Notes: generated by a model not told the origin, from the sequence alone. A stretch of 64,000 bases of DNA from Bacteroidia bacterium (GCA_041391665.1 JAWKNO010000001.1:248001-312000); one strand, 5' to 3'. Counted from the stretch's first letter, positions 49,741 through 59,390 are shown. Program-made: numbers and translations.

Positions 49741-50538
49741 ATGAAAGTATTACGACTCATTCTTTTGACAGCAGGAATAACCCTGGCCTTCCAAGTGGCT
49801 GTCTTTGGTCAGGCAAACTGTACTCCAGATACCAGTATCAAAACAATTGGGCTTTACCCCGATACTTTGATGACCGGATATGTAGGTGTTGGCTATTCCG
49901 ATACGCTTCAGGCTGTTCTTCCGACAGATACGGCCGTTGGTGCGTTGGTTTTTTCTTTTTGCAGGTACAAAATTGTAGGTACGACCCCTGTTTTGGACTC
50001 TCTGGGGCTTTCTTTTGATTGCGACCAGCCTGATTGTGACTACAAAGTGGACCATGCGTCCGGCAATAAGCTCAACTGGGGTTGTGTGATTATTTCGGGT
50101 ACCCCCACCAAACCTAATGATAGCCTGTTTGTAATGGTTCAGGCTGATCTGGGAACCTATGTTTCCGCTCAGGATACCTGTATCACTTCGTCATCTCTTA
50201 CTCTGCCGTTTTCATTTGAGTTTCGGATCATGGACACCACAAGCACTTCTATTTTCCGTGATCTGAATCAGCGCGATCTTCAGATGAAGTTGTATCCCAA
50301 CCCTACAACGGGAGTAAGCCATCTTGAATTTGACATGCCGCTGGGTGGCGATGTGGAGATTGATCTGGTGAATGCTCTCGGGCAAAATGTGCAGGGAGTA
50401 TTTAACGGATTTGCCCACAACGGACACCATGTATTTGAAATTCCTACCGAAACACTTCCATCAGGGTTGTATTTTGTCCGCATTAATTTAAACAACGGAG
50501 AGAATATCCTTGCAAGAAGATTGGCAATCAGCCGCTAG
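49741..50538 (+). CDS. Small secreted protein with T9SS C-terminal sorting domain
   Basis: 265 residues with a signal peptide (about 1-23, ending AVFGQ). The middle (about 25-175) is Cys- and Asp-rich and beta-like, with paired cysteines in CDQPDCDYKV and CGVI/CITS contexts, and no known domain. The last 80 residues (MKLYPNPTTGVSHLEF...SGLYFVRI) form a type IX sorting domain. A TonB-dependent receptor gene follows 33 bp downstream, so the two may act on the same ligand at the surface. Confidence 0.8.
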   Translation: MKVLRLILLTAGITLAFQVAVFGQANCTPDTSIKTIGLYPDTLMTGYVGVGYSDTLQAVLPTDTAVGALVFSFCRYKIVGTTPVLDSLGLSFDCDQPDCDYKVDHASGNKLNWGCVIISGTPTKPNDSLFVMVQADLGTYVSAQDTCITSSSLTLPFSFEFRIMDTTSTSIFRDLNQRDLQMKLYPNPTTGVSHLEFDMPLGGDVEIDLVNALGQNVQGVFNGFAHNGHHVFEIPTETLPSGLYFVRINLNNGENILARRLAISR

Positions 50539-50571
50539 CTTTCTGTAACTTCAAATAACGCCCCAGATTTT

Positions 50572-52989
50572 ATGACCAGTTTCCCCCGATTAATTCTTCC
50601 ATATATTTCCCTTACTGCGGTCTATTGTCTGATCACGGTACTGGGATATGCGCAAAACACGCGGGTAACCCTCTCTGGAAAAGTGACTGACTTCACCTCC
50701 GGAGATCCGCTTGTAGGAGCTACCATCTCTGTACCAGACCTGGGGGTCGGTACTTATGCCGATGAAGAAGGAAAATATACGATTGCAATTCCTGTGGGAA
50801 ACCGGTCATCTGTGGAGGTTTCTTATTCTTTTACCGGTTACTCTGCCCAAACCCTAATCGTTGAGGCAGGTACCGCTGATGTAATTAAAAATATCTCTCT
50901 TCGTGAAGAAGATTATTCTACCGAAGAAGTCGTCATCACCGCTACAAAAGGTTTTGCCCAGTCCCAATCTGATGTGACGGTTTCGATCGAAGTCGTAAAG
51001 CCCTTGGCGATCAACCTTCAGGCTACGCCTTCGATAGATAAAACGCTTTCACAAATTCCCGGAGTGGACAATCAGGACGGCCAGATCAATATTCGCGGTA
51101 GTTCGGGATATGCGTATGGCGTCGGCAGCCGGGTCATGGTCACACTCGATGGCCTTCCGCTTTTGACCGGAGATGCCGGTACTGCCAATCTGGACCTTAT
51201 CCCGGTTGATAATATTTCGCAGGTGGAGGTGATGAAAGGCGCAAGTTCGGTGCTGTATGGCTCTTCTGCTTTGGGGGGTGTCATCAACATCGTTACTGCT
51301 GATCCTGAAGAAAAACCCAAAACATCCATTCGCCTTCGCTATGGCATGTACGGACCTCCCGCCAACAAAGCCATAGATTGGGACGGCGACAAAAATGCAT
51401 GGTCTGCTTCCACCCATATTTTCCACAGCAGGAAGATCGGGATTATGGATTTCACGCTTCAGAGCAATTTTATTAAAGAAACGGGTTACAGACAGGGGAC
51501 GGATGCAGAAGAATACCGCAACCTCATCATGCTAAAGTTCAAACCTAAAAAAACACCCGGCCTTACTTTTGGAATTAATGCCAGTGTAAGTGTGGACTCA
51601 AGCGGCAGTATTCTTTACTGGCGTGGTTATTACCCCGATACGACAGTCAATGGTACGGAGCAGGTGGTTTCCGGTGGCGCACTTACCCCTACCAATGCCA
51701 ATGGCGGGTATCGCAAACAATTGTCAACCATTATGGCCGTAGACCCGGTGATCAAATATCTTACCCCCAACGGAAAAAGTCTTTTCTGGTACAGAGGGAG
51801 ATATTTGAACAACCGTAACCGCAACAATACCAACCAGTCCACCAGCAATTATATCGTATATAATGACTTTCTCTATCAGACTTCTATCCTGAAGAATGTC
51901 AGCTGGGTTACGGGCGCTACTTATACCTCTTCCTCCATTTCCGGAGACAGTCTGTATGGTGGTACCTATATATTTAATGGCGACACAATCGTGAGTACCG
52001 GCTCGCACAGCGGAAACTCCCTTGGCGTATATACCCAACTCGATGGAAAATTTGGCAGGCTGACCACAAGCCTCGGCCTTCGGTATGAAACTGTTCAGAT
52101 TGATGGCGCCTCACGCGAATCCCGGCCGGTAGCGCGTGCCGGGCTAAACCTGAAGCTTTGGCCGGGGATGAATATCCGGACTTCTTTTGGTCAGGCCTTC
52201 CGGGTACCATCTGTCGCTGAAAGATTTGCCAATACCACCGGCGGTGGTATCGTAGTAGAACCCAATCCCAACATCAAATCCGAATATGGCTATAGTGCGG
52301 AATTTGGACTCCGGCAAGGGTTTCTGGCAGATCGCCCTTCTTTTGTTTTAAAAGGATATCTTGACCTCGCCGGATTTGTAATGAATTATCAGGACATGGT
52401 TGAGTTTGGTATCACCAAAAGGCAGATATTTCCGGTGCAGGATATCAGGTTCTCCTCTGTAAATGTAGCTAATGCCCGCATATCTGGTATAGAGCTGACC
52501 GCAATGACTTCGGCCAACTGGAAAAATTGGTTTGTTAATTTTAGTGGCGGCGTTGTATATCTGAATCCTCAGGATCTGAATGCTGTTCCGGCAGAAAAAC
52601 AACTGGACCTGGTTAATGTTCCCTCCGACATTATTAATCCTGAAAAAGTGGATCAGCCACCATTTTTGAAATATCGCAGCCGGTGGACTGTCAGGGGAAG
52701 TATTTCGGGAGGGTATAAAATCTTTAGCCTGACAACCAATATTCGTTACAAAAGCTTTGTGGAGAATATCGACCAATATTTGTTTCTGGTCATCGACGAC
52801 CTCAACGATTTTCGGGTCAACCATGCAAATGGAGATCTTGTGGCCGATGTGATTTTGTCAGCAGATGTTACAAAAAACAGCAAACTCTCACTTACAGTTG
52901 ATAATATCGCAAACAGAGAATATCTGATTATCCCGGGACTTCTTGCGCCGCAGCGTAAATTTACCCTTCAATATATGATTCGATTCTAA
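50572..52989 (+). CDS. TonB-dependent receptor with CarboxypepD-regulatory-like domain
   Basis: 805 residues with a signal peptide (about 1-27), then a CarboxypepD_reg-like domain (about 32-115, with GKVTDFTSGDPLVGATI), a plug (about 120-240, with INIRGSSGYAYGVGSRV and VLYGSSALGGVINIV), and a 22-strand beta barrel ending in MIRF, the usual C-terminal aromatic. It imports a ligand across the outer membrane using TonB energy. The ligand is unknown; there is no adjacent SusD-like lipoprotein, which argues against a typical Sus-type glycan importer. A GNAT gene starts 8 bp downstream. Confidence 0.93.
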   Translation: MTSFPRLILPYISLTAVYCLITVLGYAQNTRVTLSGKVTDFTSGDPLVGATISVPDLGVGTYADEEGKYTIAIPVGNRSSVEVSYSFTGYSAQTLIVEAGTADVIKNISLREEDYSTEEVVITATKGFAQSQSDVTVSIEVVKPLAINLQATPSIDKTLSQIPGVDNQDGQINIRGSSGYAYGVGSRVMVTLDGLPLLTGDAGTANLDLIPVDNISQVEVMKGASSVLYGSSALGGVINIVTADPEEKPKTSIRLRYGMYGPPANKAIDWDGDKNAWSASTHIFHSRKIGIMDFTLQSNFIKETGYRQGTDAEEYRNLIMLKFKPKKTPGLTFGINASVSVDSSGSILYWRGYYPDTTVNGTEQVVSGGALTPTNANGGYRKQLSTIMAVDPVIKYLTPNGKSLFWYRGRYLNNRNRNNTNQSTSNYIVYNDFLYQTSILKNVSWVTGATYTSSSISGDSLYGGTYIFNGDTIVSTGSHSGNSLGVYTQLDGKFGRLTTSLGLRYETVQIDGASRESRPVARAGLNLKLWPGMNIRTSFGQAFRVPSVAERFANTTGGGIVVEPNPNIKSEYGYSAEFGLRQGFLADRPSFVLKGYLDLAGFVMNYQDMVEFGITKRQIFPVQDIRFSSVNVANARISGIELTAMTSANWKNWFVNFSGGVVYLNPQDLNAVPAEKQLDLVNVPSDIINPEKVDQPPFLKYRSRWTVRGSISGGYKIFSLTTNIRYKSFVENIDQYLFLVIDDLNDFRVNHANGDLVADVILSADVTKNSKLSLTVDNIANREYLIIPGLLAPQRKFTLQYMIRF

Positions 52990-52997
52990 TAGTTTTT

Positions 52998-53435
52998 ATG
53001 CCATCTTCCACGATTATTCCGCTCGATAGGTACAACTGGGAACTGTGTCTGGGCATTCAAATGGAGCCAGACCAGGAACAGTTTATCCCTTCTGTAATGT
53101 ATTCCATTGCTCAGGCCAAATTTGAGGACCTTCAACCATTTGGTATTTTGTATAAAGATCAGATGGTGGGATTTCTGATGTATGGCTCTTTTGGCGGAAT
53201 ATGCTGGATCAACCGGATCATTGTAGATAAAGAATATCAGGGGCTGGGCATCGGCAAAAGTGCGGTAAGGGAGTTGTTGAATTTTCTCAAAGGGAAAATA
53301 GACTGTAGAGAAATCAGAACCAGCTATTCTGTCGATAACTATATAGCCGAACATTTTTTCCGGTCACTGGGGTTTGTGCCGATAAATGAAGAGATGACGC
53401 ACGAGATTGTGGCGCGTTATGAAGGTCGCCGTTAA
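52998..53435 (+). CDS. GNAT family N-acetyltransferase
   Basis: 145 residues with the acetyl-CoA binding motif VDKEYQGLGIGKSAV near residue 78. The N-terminal MEPDQEQFIPSV and MVGFLMYG stretches resemble polyamine-type acetyltransferases such as PaiA/BltD, though the substrate is not certain. FFRSLGFVP near 123 completes the fold. It follows the TonB receptor by 8 bp, and its 3' end overlaps the convergent panC gene by 4 bp. Confidence 0.85.
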   Translation: MPSSTIIPLDRYNWELCLGIQMEPDQEQFIPSVMYSIAQAKFEDLQPFGILYKDQMVGFLMYGSFGGICWINRIIVDKEYQGLGIGKSAVRELLNFLKGKIDCREIRTSYSVDNYIAEHFFRSLGFVPINEEMTHEIVARYEGRR

Positions 53436-54277
53436 ATGAAAACCGGCATATTGTCGATCAGTCGCGTTTTGCCCAGATAAGCAGCCATAAACATCCGTGG
53501 GTGTTCATCAGGCAACAGTGATGATACCTCTTTCAGGTTGGTATCGTTGAGAATCTCAAAATAATCGAGTTTTACGATCGGGAACTTCGTTAGCGCTTCA
53601 TTTACAAAAGCGCGAACAGCCCCGACAGTACTGAAGTCGGCTATGTTTTCTCTGATTGTCTGCATCGTTTGAGAGAGAAACAGCGCCTGGTTTCTTTCCT
53701 CCGGAGACAAATACATATTTCGGGAACTCATAGCCAGCCCGTCGTGCTCTCTGATAATTGCACAAGGCACTACGGAAAGCGGAAAATGCAACTCCTTCAC
53801 CAGTTGTTGAATGATCAGACACTGCTGGTAATCTTTTAATCCGAAATAGGCACGGGTCGGTAAGGTGAGGTGGAAAAGAATAGATACAACCTGAACGACA
53901 CCATTCATATGTCCCGGACGGCTAGCCCCGCAAAGCTTCTTATCAAGATCTCGAATATTAAAGTATATCTGGGTTTCGTCGGGATAAACCTGGCTACGCT
54001 GCGGTGCCAACACAATGTCTGCCCCCATTTGTTTCAACAATTCGCAGTCTTTTTCGAGTGTACGAGGGTATTTTTCGAAATCCTCATTGGGCCCAAACTG
54101 CGTAGGGTTGACAAAGATGGTAACAATCGTCAGGTCATTTTCCGCAACCGATTGCCTGACCAGACTGGCATGACCTTCATGAAGCGCGCCCATGGTGGGT
54201 ACCAGCCCGATTTGCGTGCCCGGGCTTAGCGTTTTCCGAAACTGAAGGAAGGAGGAGATTTCCTGATAAACCTGCAT
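53432..54277 (-). CDS. panC: Pantoate--beta-alanine ligase
   Basis: Last step of pantothenate synthesis. The 281 residues carry VPTMGALHEGHASL near residue 26, FVNPTQFGPNEDF near 57, RPGHMNGVVQVVS near 125, and SSRNMYLSPEER near 180. Full length for the family (about 280). The gene is divergent from the GT5-like gene with 131 bp between starts; panC, GT5-like, DUF4270 and glmS commonly occur together in Bacteroidota. Confidence 0.95.
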   Translation of the reverse strand: MQVYQEISSFLQFRKTLSPGTQIGLVPTMGALHEGHASLVRQSVAENDLTIVTIFVNPTQFGPNEDFEKYPRTLEKDCELLKQMGADIVLAPQRSQVYPDETQIYFNIRDLDKKLCGASRPGHMNGVVQVVSILFHLTLPTRAYFGLKDYQQCLIIQQLVKELHFPLSVVPCAIIREHDGLAMSSRNMYLSPEERNQALFLSQTMQTIRENIADFSTVGAVRAFVNEALTKFPIVKLDYFEILNDTNLKEVSSLLPDEHPRMFMAAYLGKTRLIDNMPVFI

Positions 54278-54325
54278 AAATAGGATAAGTACAGGATAAG
54301 GCGGGTCAATATAAGCATTCGCTAA

Positions 54326-54356
54326 TTGTTAATACAAATAATTTTGTGTATTTTTG
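54326..54356 (+). promoter_or_regulatory. Promoter of the GT5-like/DUF4270 operon
   Basis: TTG at 54326-54328 and TATTTTTG at 54349-54356, separated by 20 bp, match the Bacteroidota sigma-A consensus TTG-N19/20-TAnnTTTG. Transcription would start near 54362, giving a leader of about 47 nt before the ATG at 54409. Confidence 0.65.
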
Positions 54357-54408
54357 TACCAGATTTCCGCAACCTAGCTTTTTGGCTGCTCATGTTCAAC
54401 GCACTAAC

Positions 54409-55227
54409 ATGGATAAGAAAATGAGAATTCTTTATGTTACTTCCGAAATTGATCCTTTTCTCAAACTTACTTCAGCAGCAGACTTTATCCGACTCCTTCC
54501 TCAAAGCCTACAGGAAAAAGGGCATGAGATCCGGATTTTTATGCCAAAGTTTGGTGTGATCAATGAAAGAAGAAACAGACTTCACGAGGTAGTAAGGTTA
54601 TCCGGTATTAATATTCGCGTGGCCGGAGAAGAAAAACCACTTACTATCAAGGTTGCCTCGATTCCCAACGCGAAACTTCAGGTCTATTTTCTCGACAATG
54701 AAGATTACTTCAAACGCAAATCAGTATTGACTGATCCGCACAGTGATAAATTCCATCTGGACAATGACGAGCGGTCGATATTTTTCTGTAAGGGTGTAAT
54801 TGAAACGGTAAAGAAACTAGGATGGCCGCCCAACATTATTCACTGTCATGACTGGATGACTTCTTTTATTCCCTTATATTTGAGGACTAATTATAAAGAC
54901 GATCCGATGTTTAAAAACACCAAAATTGTCTTTACAGTGTACAACAATGGGTTTGACTGCGAGCTTGCCAATAACTACCTTGAAAAGGTCAGAGTTGACG
55001 GTATCTCAGATGAGAAGATAGACAACTATACCGGTCCAAGTTACGTTGGGCTATGCAAAGGAGGGATTGCAATGTCGGATGTAGTTACCAAAGGGCATCC
55101 CCAGGTTCATGAAAAAATAGAAGAATACATTGATCAGGTTCAGGAAGAGCAAATATACTTCGACATTAGCGACAGAGACTCCTACGTTGAAGGGTATGAC
55201 AAGCTCTATGCTGATATTTCCAATTAA
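54409..55227 (+). CDS. Short glycogen/starch synthase-like protein (GT5 catalytic lobe only)
   Basis: 272 residues starting MDKKMRILYVTSEIDPFLK, homologous to the N-terminal Rossmann lobe of GT5 glycogen synthase: LPQSLQEKGHEIRIFMP near residue 45, the NDERSIFFCKG region, and IHCHDWMTSF near 145. The second lobe, with the nucleotide-sugar binding site, is absent. The KTGG motif of true synthases reads as LTSAADF here. Bacteroidota commonly carry this short paralogue next to panC and glmS, so it is a conserved gene and not a fresh truncation. Starch or glycogen synthesis by it alone is doubtful. DUF4270 overlaps its end by 20 bp. Confidence 0.85.
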   Translation: MDKKMRILYVTSEIDPFLKLTSAADFIRLLPQSLQEKGHEIRIFMPKFGVINERRNRLHEVVRLSGINIRVAGEEKPLTIKVASIPNAKLQVYFLDNEDYFKRKSVLTDPHSDKFHLDNDERSIFFCKGVIETVKKLGWPPNIIHCHDWMTSFIPLYLRTNYKDDPMFKNTKIVFTVYNNGFDCELANNYLEKVRVDGISDEKIDNYTGPSYVGLCKGGIAMSDVVTKGHPQVHEKIEEYIDQVQEEQIYFDISDRDSYVEGYDKLYADISN

Positions 55228-56545
55228 GTTCGATTTGAAAAATACGATTCAGTTGTGGCTGTCTGCTATAGTAGTGGCAGCCATTTTTTTTGTTACGGGC
55301 TGCGACCGGCCTATTGACAACACCGGCATAAATGTCCTGCCCGAAGGCGATTTGATCAGCCTCAAATATTCAGATACTACGACCATCGTTATGGAGACCC
55401 AACGGTCTGATGTGTCTAATACCTATCGGTCTGCCCGGCAGTTATTTGGTAACTATATCGATCCGTTTTTTGGTAAGGTCTCGGCTGCCACCTACACGGA
55501 GTTTCTGGCCCGTTCCGGCCTCAACTTTGGTGATTCCGCAAATCTTATTTTTGACTCGCTGGTGCTGTATCTCAACATTGATGGTTATTACGGAAGAATT
55601 CAGTCCAACCAGACGCTTCATATCTATGAGCTGACTGAGTCTTTTCCCGACGCTACGGAAATATACTCTTCAGATACCCTGGCATATGATGCTTCACGTG
55701 ATCTCGCCAAAGGCTATAAACTTTCCTATGACAGCGATGCTGACCTTGGAGTGATCAGTATCCGGCTGGATGATATACTGGGTAAGAAATTGTTGTTTGC
55801 TTCCAGCGATACACTCTCAGACCGTGATCTTTTCAATCTGTTATTTAAAGGAATTTATATCGGCACTGATCCTGTGAATTACTTTTCCAGAGAACCAGGT
55901 GCGATATTTTCTTTATTTGCTATCAGTAATACTTCCCAGATGAAGTTGTATTATCAGGAAAAAGATCCCGATTCTACGTTTTATACAGCCAAAGAGGAGC
56001 CTTTCCTTATAACAGGTTCTACTCCCAGATTCCACAGTATAAAGCGGACCGATGAGTCTGAAAGTATATTGCCCGATTACCTTTCCCAGCCAGATACTTC
56101 TGCTTTCTATGAATTTATTCAGGGTGGACTTGAAATGAAAATTTTCCTCAAGTTTCCTTACATAGACAAGATTGAAGAGTCTGCAATCAGTAAGGCCGAA
56201 CTGGTACTTAATGTAGATCAAAAATACCTGGGTAGCCAACGCCGATATCTGCCGCCTTTTCAAATAGAAACGATTTTCGCTGATGAAAATGGCCAGGAAG
56301 AGACCATCGACGGGCAGCCGGTTTATATATCTTCTCCGGCTTTGTACAACGAAGCAACCGGCACGTATACCATCACCCTCACCAATTATGTTCAACAAGT
56401 GGTTGGGGGAAGCCGTAAGAATTATGGAATGTTTCTGGTGTCAAACAACCGCACATTTCAAATTAACCGGGCTGCTATCGGGGGGACAGATAACCCTTCT
56501 CTTAAGCCGGTACTCAGGCTGATTTATACAAATCTGCCCAAATAA
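55208..56545 (+). CDS. DUF4270 family lipoprotein
   Basis: 445 residues from the ATG at 55208, which overlaps the GT5-like gene by 20 bp. A signal peptide with lipobox FFVTGC near residue 33 predicts outer-membrane lipoprotein sorting. The rest follows the DUF4270 pattern: TETQRSDVS-like early strand, LFGNYIDPFFGKVSAATYTE near 80, and repeated beta-strand modules to a final LKPVLRLIYT. Function unknown; the gene is a Bacteroidota marker in the panC-glmS neighbourhood. An upstream ATG at 55130 in the same frame would lie wholly within the GT5-like gene and weaken the signal peptide. Confidence 0.87.
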   Translation: MLIFPIKFDLKNTIQLWLSAIVVAAIFFVTGCDRPIDNTGINVLPEGDLISLKYSDTTTIVMETQRSDVSNTYRSARQLFGNYIDPFFGKVSAATYTEFLARSGLNFGDSANLIFDSLVLYLNIDGYYGRIQSNQTLHIYELTESFPDATEIYSSDTLAYDASRDLAKGYKLSYDSDADLGVISIRLDDILGKKLLFASSDTLSDRDLFNLLFKGIYIGTDPVNYFSREPGAIFSLFAISNTSQMKLYYQEKDPDSTFYTAKEEPFLITGSTPRFHSIKRTDESESILPDYLSQPDTSAFYEFIQGGLEMKIFLKFPYIDKIEESAISKAELVLNVDQKYLGSQRRYLPPFQIETIFADENGQEETIDGQPVYISSPALYNEATGTYTITLTNYVQQVVGGSRKNYGMFLVSNNRTFQINRAAIGGTDNPSLKPVLRLIYTNLPK

Positions 56546-56564
56546 TCGTTTATTTTTTATTGTT

Positions 56565-56613
56565 ACACGGGGCTACATCGTAAAAAATTACGCGTAGCCC
56601 CGTGTTGTTTTTT
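56565..56613 (+). terminator. Strong rho-independent terminator after DUF4270
   Basis: ACACGGGGCTAC (56565-56576) pairs perfectly with GTAGCCCCGTGT (56594-56605). An inner CGTAA/TTACG stem extends the hairpin, and TGTTTTTTTT follows. It separates the GT5-like/DUF4270 unit from glmS. Confidence 0.92.
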
Positions 56614-56690
56614 TATGAATTTCGCACTTGAAGATTCCCCAAGGTCATTGTTATTTGTAAAAAACTCATTCAAACCAAACCCGAATTATT

Positions 56691-58523
56691 ATGTGTGGAA
56701 TTGTAGGCTATATCGGCCATCAACAAGCCTATCCAATCCTTATCAAAGGATTAAAAAGACTAGAGTACCGGGGATATGATTCTTCCGGCGTTGCTCTAAT
56801 GAATGGCGACCTTCATGTATTTAAGAAAAAAGGTAAAGTTGCCGAATTGGAAAACCATGTAGGTGCTGATGCTCCTTCCTGTGTAATGGGTATTGGACAT
56901 ACTCGCTGGGCAACTCACGGTGAGCCCAATGATATCAACTCTCACCCGCATGTTTCTTCCTCTGGAAATTTTGCACTAATCCACAACGGGATTATTGAAA
57001 ACTACAGCACCCTGAAAAACCGGCTTATTGCCAACGGTATTACTTTTGTCTCCGAGACGGATACGGAAGTACTGGTACAACTCATTGAATTTATTTATGA
57101 CAACGAACCGGTTTCTGTTGAAGAAGCTGTAAGACTTGCACTCAATGAAGTCGTGGGAGCTTATGGTATCATTGTCATGTGTAAGGATACCCCCGATCAA
57201 CTTATCGTGGCACGCAGAAGTAGCCCCATTGTCATCGGTATCGGGGTAGGTGAGTATATTATCGCTTCTGATGCTACGCCAATCGTGGGGTATACTGAAG
57301 ATGTGATTTATCTCAACGACAATGAGATGGCCATCCTGACCAAAGATTCGCATACCATCAAAACTACGGAAAATGAAATTCGCACGCCGCTGCTCCAGAA
57401 AATAGAAATGGAACTGGCTGCACTGGAGAAAGGTGGGTATGCACATTTTATGCTGAAGGAAATATTTGAGCAGCCCAACTCAATCGCTGAAAGTATTCGT
57501 GGCCGTATCAACCCCGTCGATAATACCGTCTGGCTGGGTGGATTGGTTGATGTTCATGAGCCTTTGCGAAATGCGAAGCGATTTGTTTTTGTCGCCTGTG
57601 GTACCAGCTGGCATGCAGGTCTGGTCGGCGAATATCTTTTTGAAGAATTTGCCCGCGTACCTGTGGAGGTTGAATATGCTTCCGAATTTCGCTACAGAAA
57701 TCCGATCATCAACAAAGATGATGTCGTCATTGCGATCAGCCAGAGCGGAGAAACCGCAGATACACTGGCCGCTGTGGAAATTGCAAAGGCAAATGGGGCA
57801 ATGGTACTGGGGGTAGTCAATGTTGTTGGATCCAGCATCGCTCGCGCTACGGATGCAGGTGTCTATATTCATGCAGGCCCGGAAATCGGTGTGGCTTCTA
57901 CTAAAGCATTTACCTCTCAGGTTACCGTGCTCACGCTGATGGCGGGTTTTATCGCCCAACTAAGGGGGACCAGCACGCCAAAAACGCAGGCTGCAATCAA
58001 CGAACTGGTAACCATTCCCGCAAAAGTTGCCCATATTCTGGAAACTAATCCGGAAGTCATGCAAATCGCGGAGATATTTAAAGATGCCACAAACTTCCTG
58101 TACCTTGGAAGAGGTTACAATTTCCCCGTAGCATTGGAAGGTGCCTTAAAACTGAAAGAAATTTCTTATATCCACTCAGAAGGATATCCGGCAGCAGAAA
58201 TGAAACACGGCCCCATTGCGTTGATTGATGAGAATATGCCGGTATTATTTATTGCAACGCAGGATGAATCTTACGACAAAATCGTTTCCAATATAGATCA
58301 GGTAGTCTCGCGCAAAGGACGAGTCATCGCCATTGTTACAGAAGGGGATGAGCATATTCGCGATCTCGCAGAGTTTGTTCTGGAAATTCCTTATGCAAAT
58401 CCTGCATTACTGCCGTTGTTATCTGTGATTCCGCTTCAGTTGTTGTCGTATCATATTGCCCTCATGCGGGGATGTAATGTCGATCAGCCACGGAATCTGG
58501 CCAAGTCTGTTACTGTAGAATAG
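56691..58523 (+). CDS. glmS: Glutamine--fructose-6-phosphate aminotransferase (isomerizing)
   Basis: Makes glucosamine-6-phosphate from fructose-6-phosphate and glutamine, the entry to peptidoglycan and LPS amino sugars. 610 residues: the N-terminal glutaminase has catalytic Cys2 in MCGIVGYIG, plus RLEYRGYDSSG, GHTRWATHG and HNGIIENY. Two SIS domains follow, with CGTSWHAGLVGEY and SQSGETADT, then YLGRGYNFPVALEGALKLKE. The ending PRNLAKSVTVE is the family C-terminus. The long leader downstream of the terminator (56614-56690) shows no GlmS ribozyme-like structure. Confidence 0.97.
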   Translation: MCGIVGYIGHQQAYPILIKGLKRLEYRGYDSSGVALMNGDLHVFKKKGKVAELENHVGADAPSCVMGIGHTRWATHGEPNDINSHPHVSSSGNFALIHNGIIENYSTLKNRLIANGITFVSETDTEVLVQLIEFIYDNEPVSVEEAVRLALNEVVGAYGIIVMCKDTPDQLIVARRSSPIVIGIGVGEYIIASDATPIVGYTEDVIYLNDNEMAILTKDSHTIKTTENEIRTPLLQKIEMELAALEKGGYAHFMLKEIFEQPNSIAESIRGRINPVDNTVWLGGLVDVHEPLRNAKRFVFVACGTSWHAGLVGEYLFEEFARVPVEVEYASEFRYRNPIINKDDVVIAISQSGETADTLAAVEIAKANGAMVLGVVNVVGSSIARATDAGVYIHAGPEIGVASTKAFTSQVTVLTLMAGFIAQLRGTSTPKTQAAINELVTIPAKVAHILETNPEVMQIAEIFKDATNFLYLGRGYNFPVALEGALKLKEISYIHSEGYPAAEMKHGPIALIDENMPVLFIATQDESYDKIVSNIDQVVSRKGRVIAIVTEGDEHIRDLAEFVLEIPYANPALLPLLSVIPLQLLSYHIALMRGCNVDQPRNLAKSVTVE

Positions 58524-58554
58524 CGGTCCAGCTTACGCAAATAAACACCAAAAA

Positions 58555-58590
58555 TCCGGAAATCAGGTCTCAATCAACCCTGGTTTCCGG
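58555..58590. terminator. Bidirectional terminator inside the aroE 3' end
   Basis: TCCGGAAATCAGG (58555-58567) pairs with CCTGGTTTCCGG (58579-58590) with one G-T pair. On the plus strand TTTTG follows; on the minus strand ATTTTTGG follows. The right arm lies within the last codons of aroE (ending TKPETRVD), so the coding sequence and the terminator share bases. Confidence 0.7.
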
Positions 58591-59364
58591 TTTTGTATTC
58601 CAGATAGACCATGATTTCTCCGCCTGGAGAATGAGCATATCCATACCATTGCAGGTATGTGCGCCAAAGCTGGCTGCTTTTTTCATAAACAATGTCTCTT
58701 CCGGGTTATACACAAGATCGCAGGCAAAATGGTTGGCGCTCATCCCTTCGTATGGAATTTCCGGCGCAAATCCTGTTTCCGGGTACATCCCCAGTGGGGT
58801 TGTATTGACGATCAGTCGGTGGGAACCAATTAACTCTGGTGTAAGTTCTTGATAAGAGATTTCTCCCGTATTTTGGGGCTGGCGGGAAACAAATGTTACA
58901 TTTTCAGAAGAAAGCATGGCTTCCAACACATATTTTACCGCTTTGGCTGCACCGCCAGTACCGAGTACCAGTGCTTTTTCGGGTTTATTGCCAGCCAAAA
59001 ATTTTTCCAGAGACTGCCGAAATCCGCTGATATCCGAATTGTGGCCACTGAGCCCATTTTCTTCCACCCTTATTGTATTGACTGCCCCAATCGCAGCAGC
59101 TTCGGGAGATAGCCAATTGAGGTAAGGAATCACCGCTGTTTTATAGGGAATGGTAACATTCAGCCCAGTCAACCCAAGGCTTCGGTATTGTTCGGTCAGA
59201 GCAGGAAAAAGATCAATGACCGGCAGCTCAAACAACTCGTACCGGTCATCTGTTCCCAGCTGTTCGAATTTTGCGGAGAAATATTTTTTTGAAAAACTAT
59301 GGCCCAGTTTTTTGCCGATCAGGCCAAAAATCCGGGATGTGGGGGAGTGATTTTCTGAATTCAA
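58570..59364 (-). CDS. aroE: Shikimate dehydrogenase
   Basis: Reduces 3-dehydroshikimate to shikimate with NADPH. 264 residues: GKKLGHSFSKKYF near residue 17 binds shikimate, GLNVTIPYKTAV near 68 carries the catalytic Lys, GAVNTI near 90, VLGTGGAAKAV near 135 is the nucleotide loop, and TTPLGMYP near 185. It is divergent from none; it converges with glmS and is downstream of porV in the same direction, separated by a terminator. aroB of the same pathway is at 20.8 kb. Confidence 0.95.
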   Translation of the reverse strand: MNSENHSPTSRIFGLIGKKLGHSFSKKYFSAKFEQLGTDDRYELFELPVIDLFPALTEQYRSLGLTGLNVTIPYKTAVIPYLNWLSPEAAAIGAVNTIRVEENGLSGHNSDISGFRQSLEKFLAGNKPEKALVLGTGGAAKAVKYVLEAMLSSENVTFVSRQPQNTGEISYQELTPELIGSHRLIVNTTPLGMYPETGFAPEIPYEGMSANHFACDLVYNPEETLFMKKAASFGAHTCNGMDMLILQAEKSWSIWNTKPETRVD

Positions 59365-59390
59365 GTTTCTTTACTTTGAGCAGTAAATAT

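Noticed and set aside
56614..56690. glmS ribozyme in the glmS leader
   Set aside because: The leader after the terminator is only about 77 nt and shows no pattern of the ribozyme core; the ribozyme is typical of Firmicutes.
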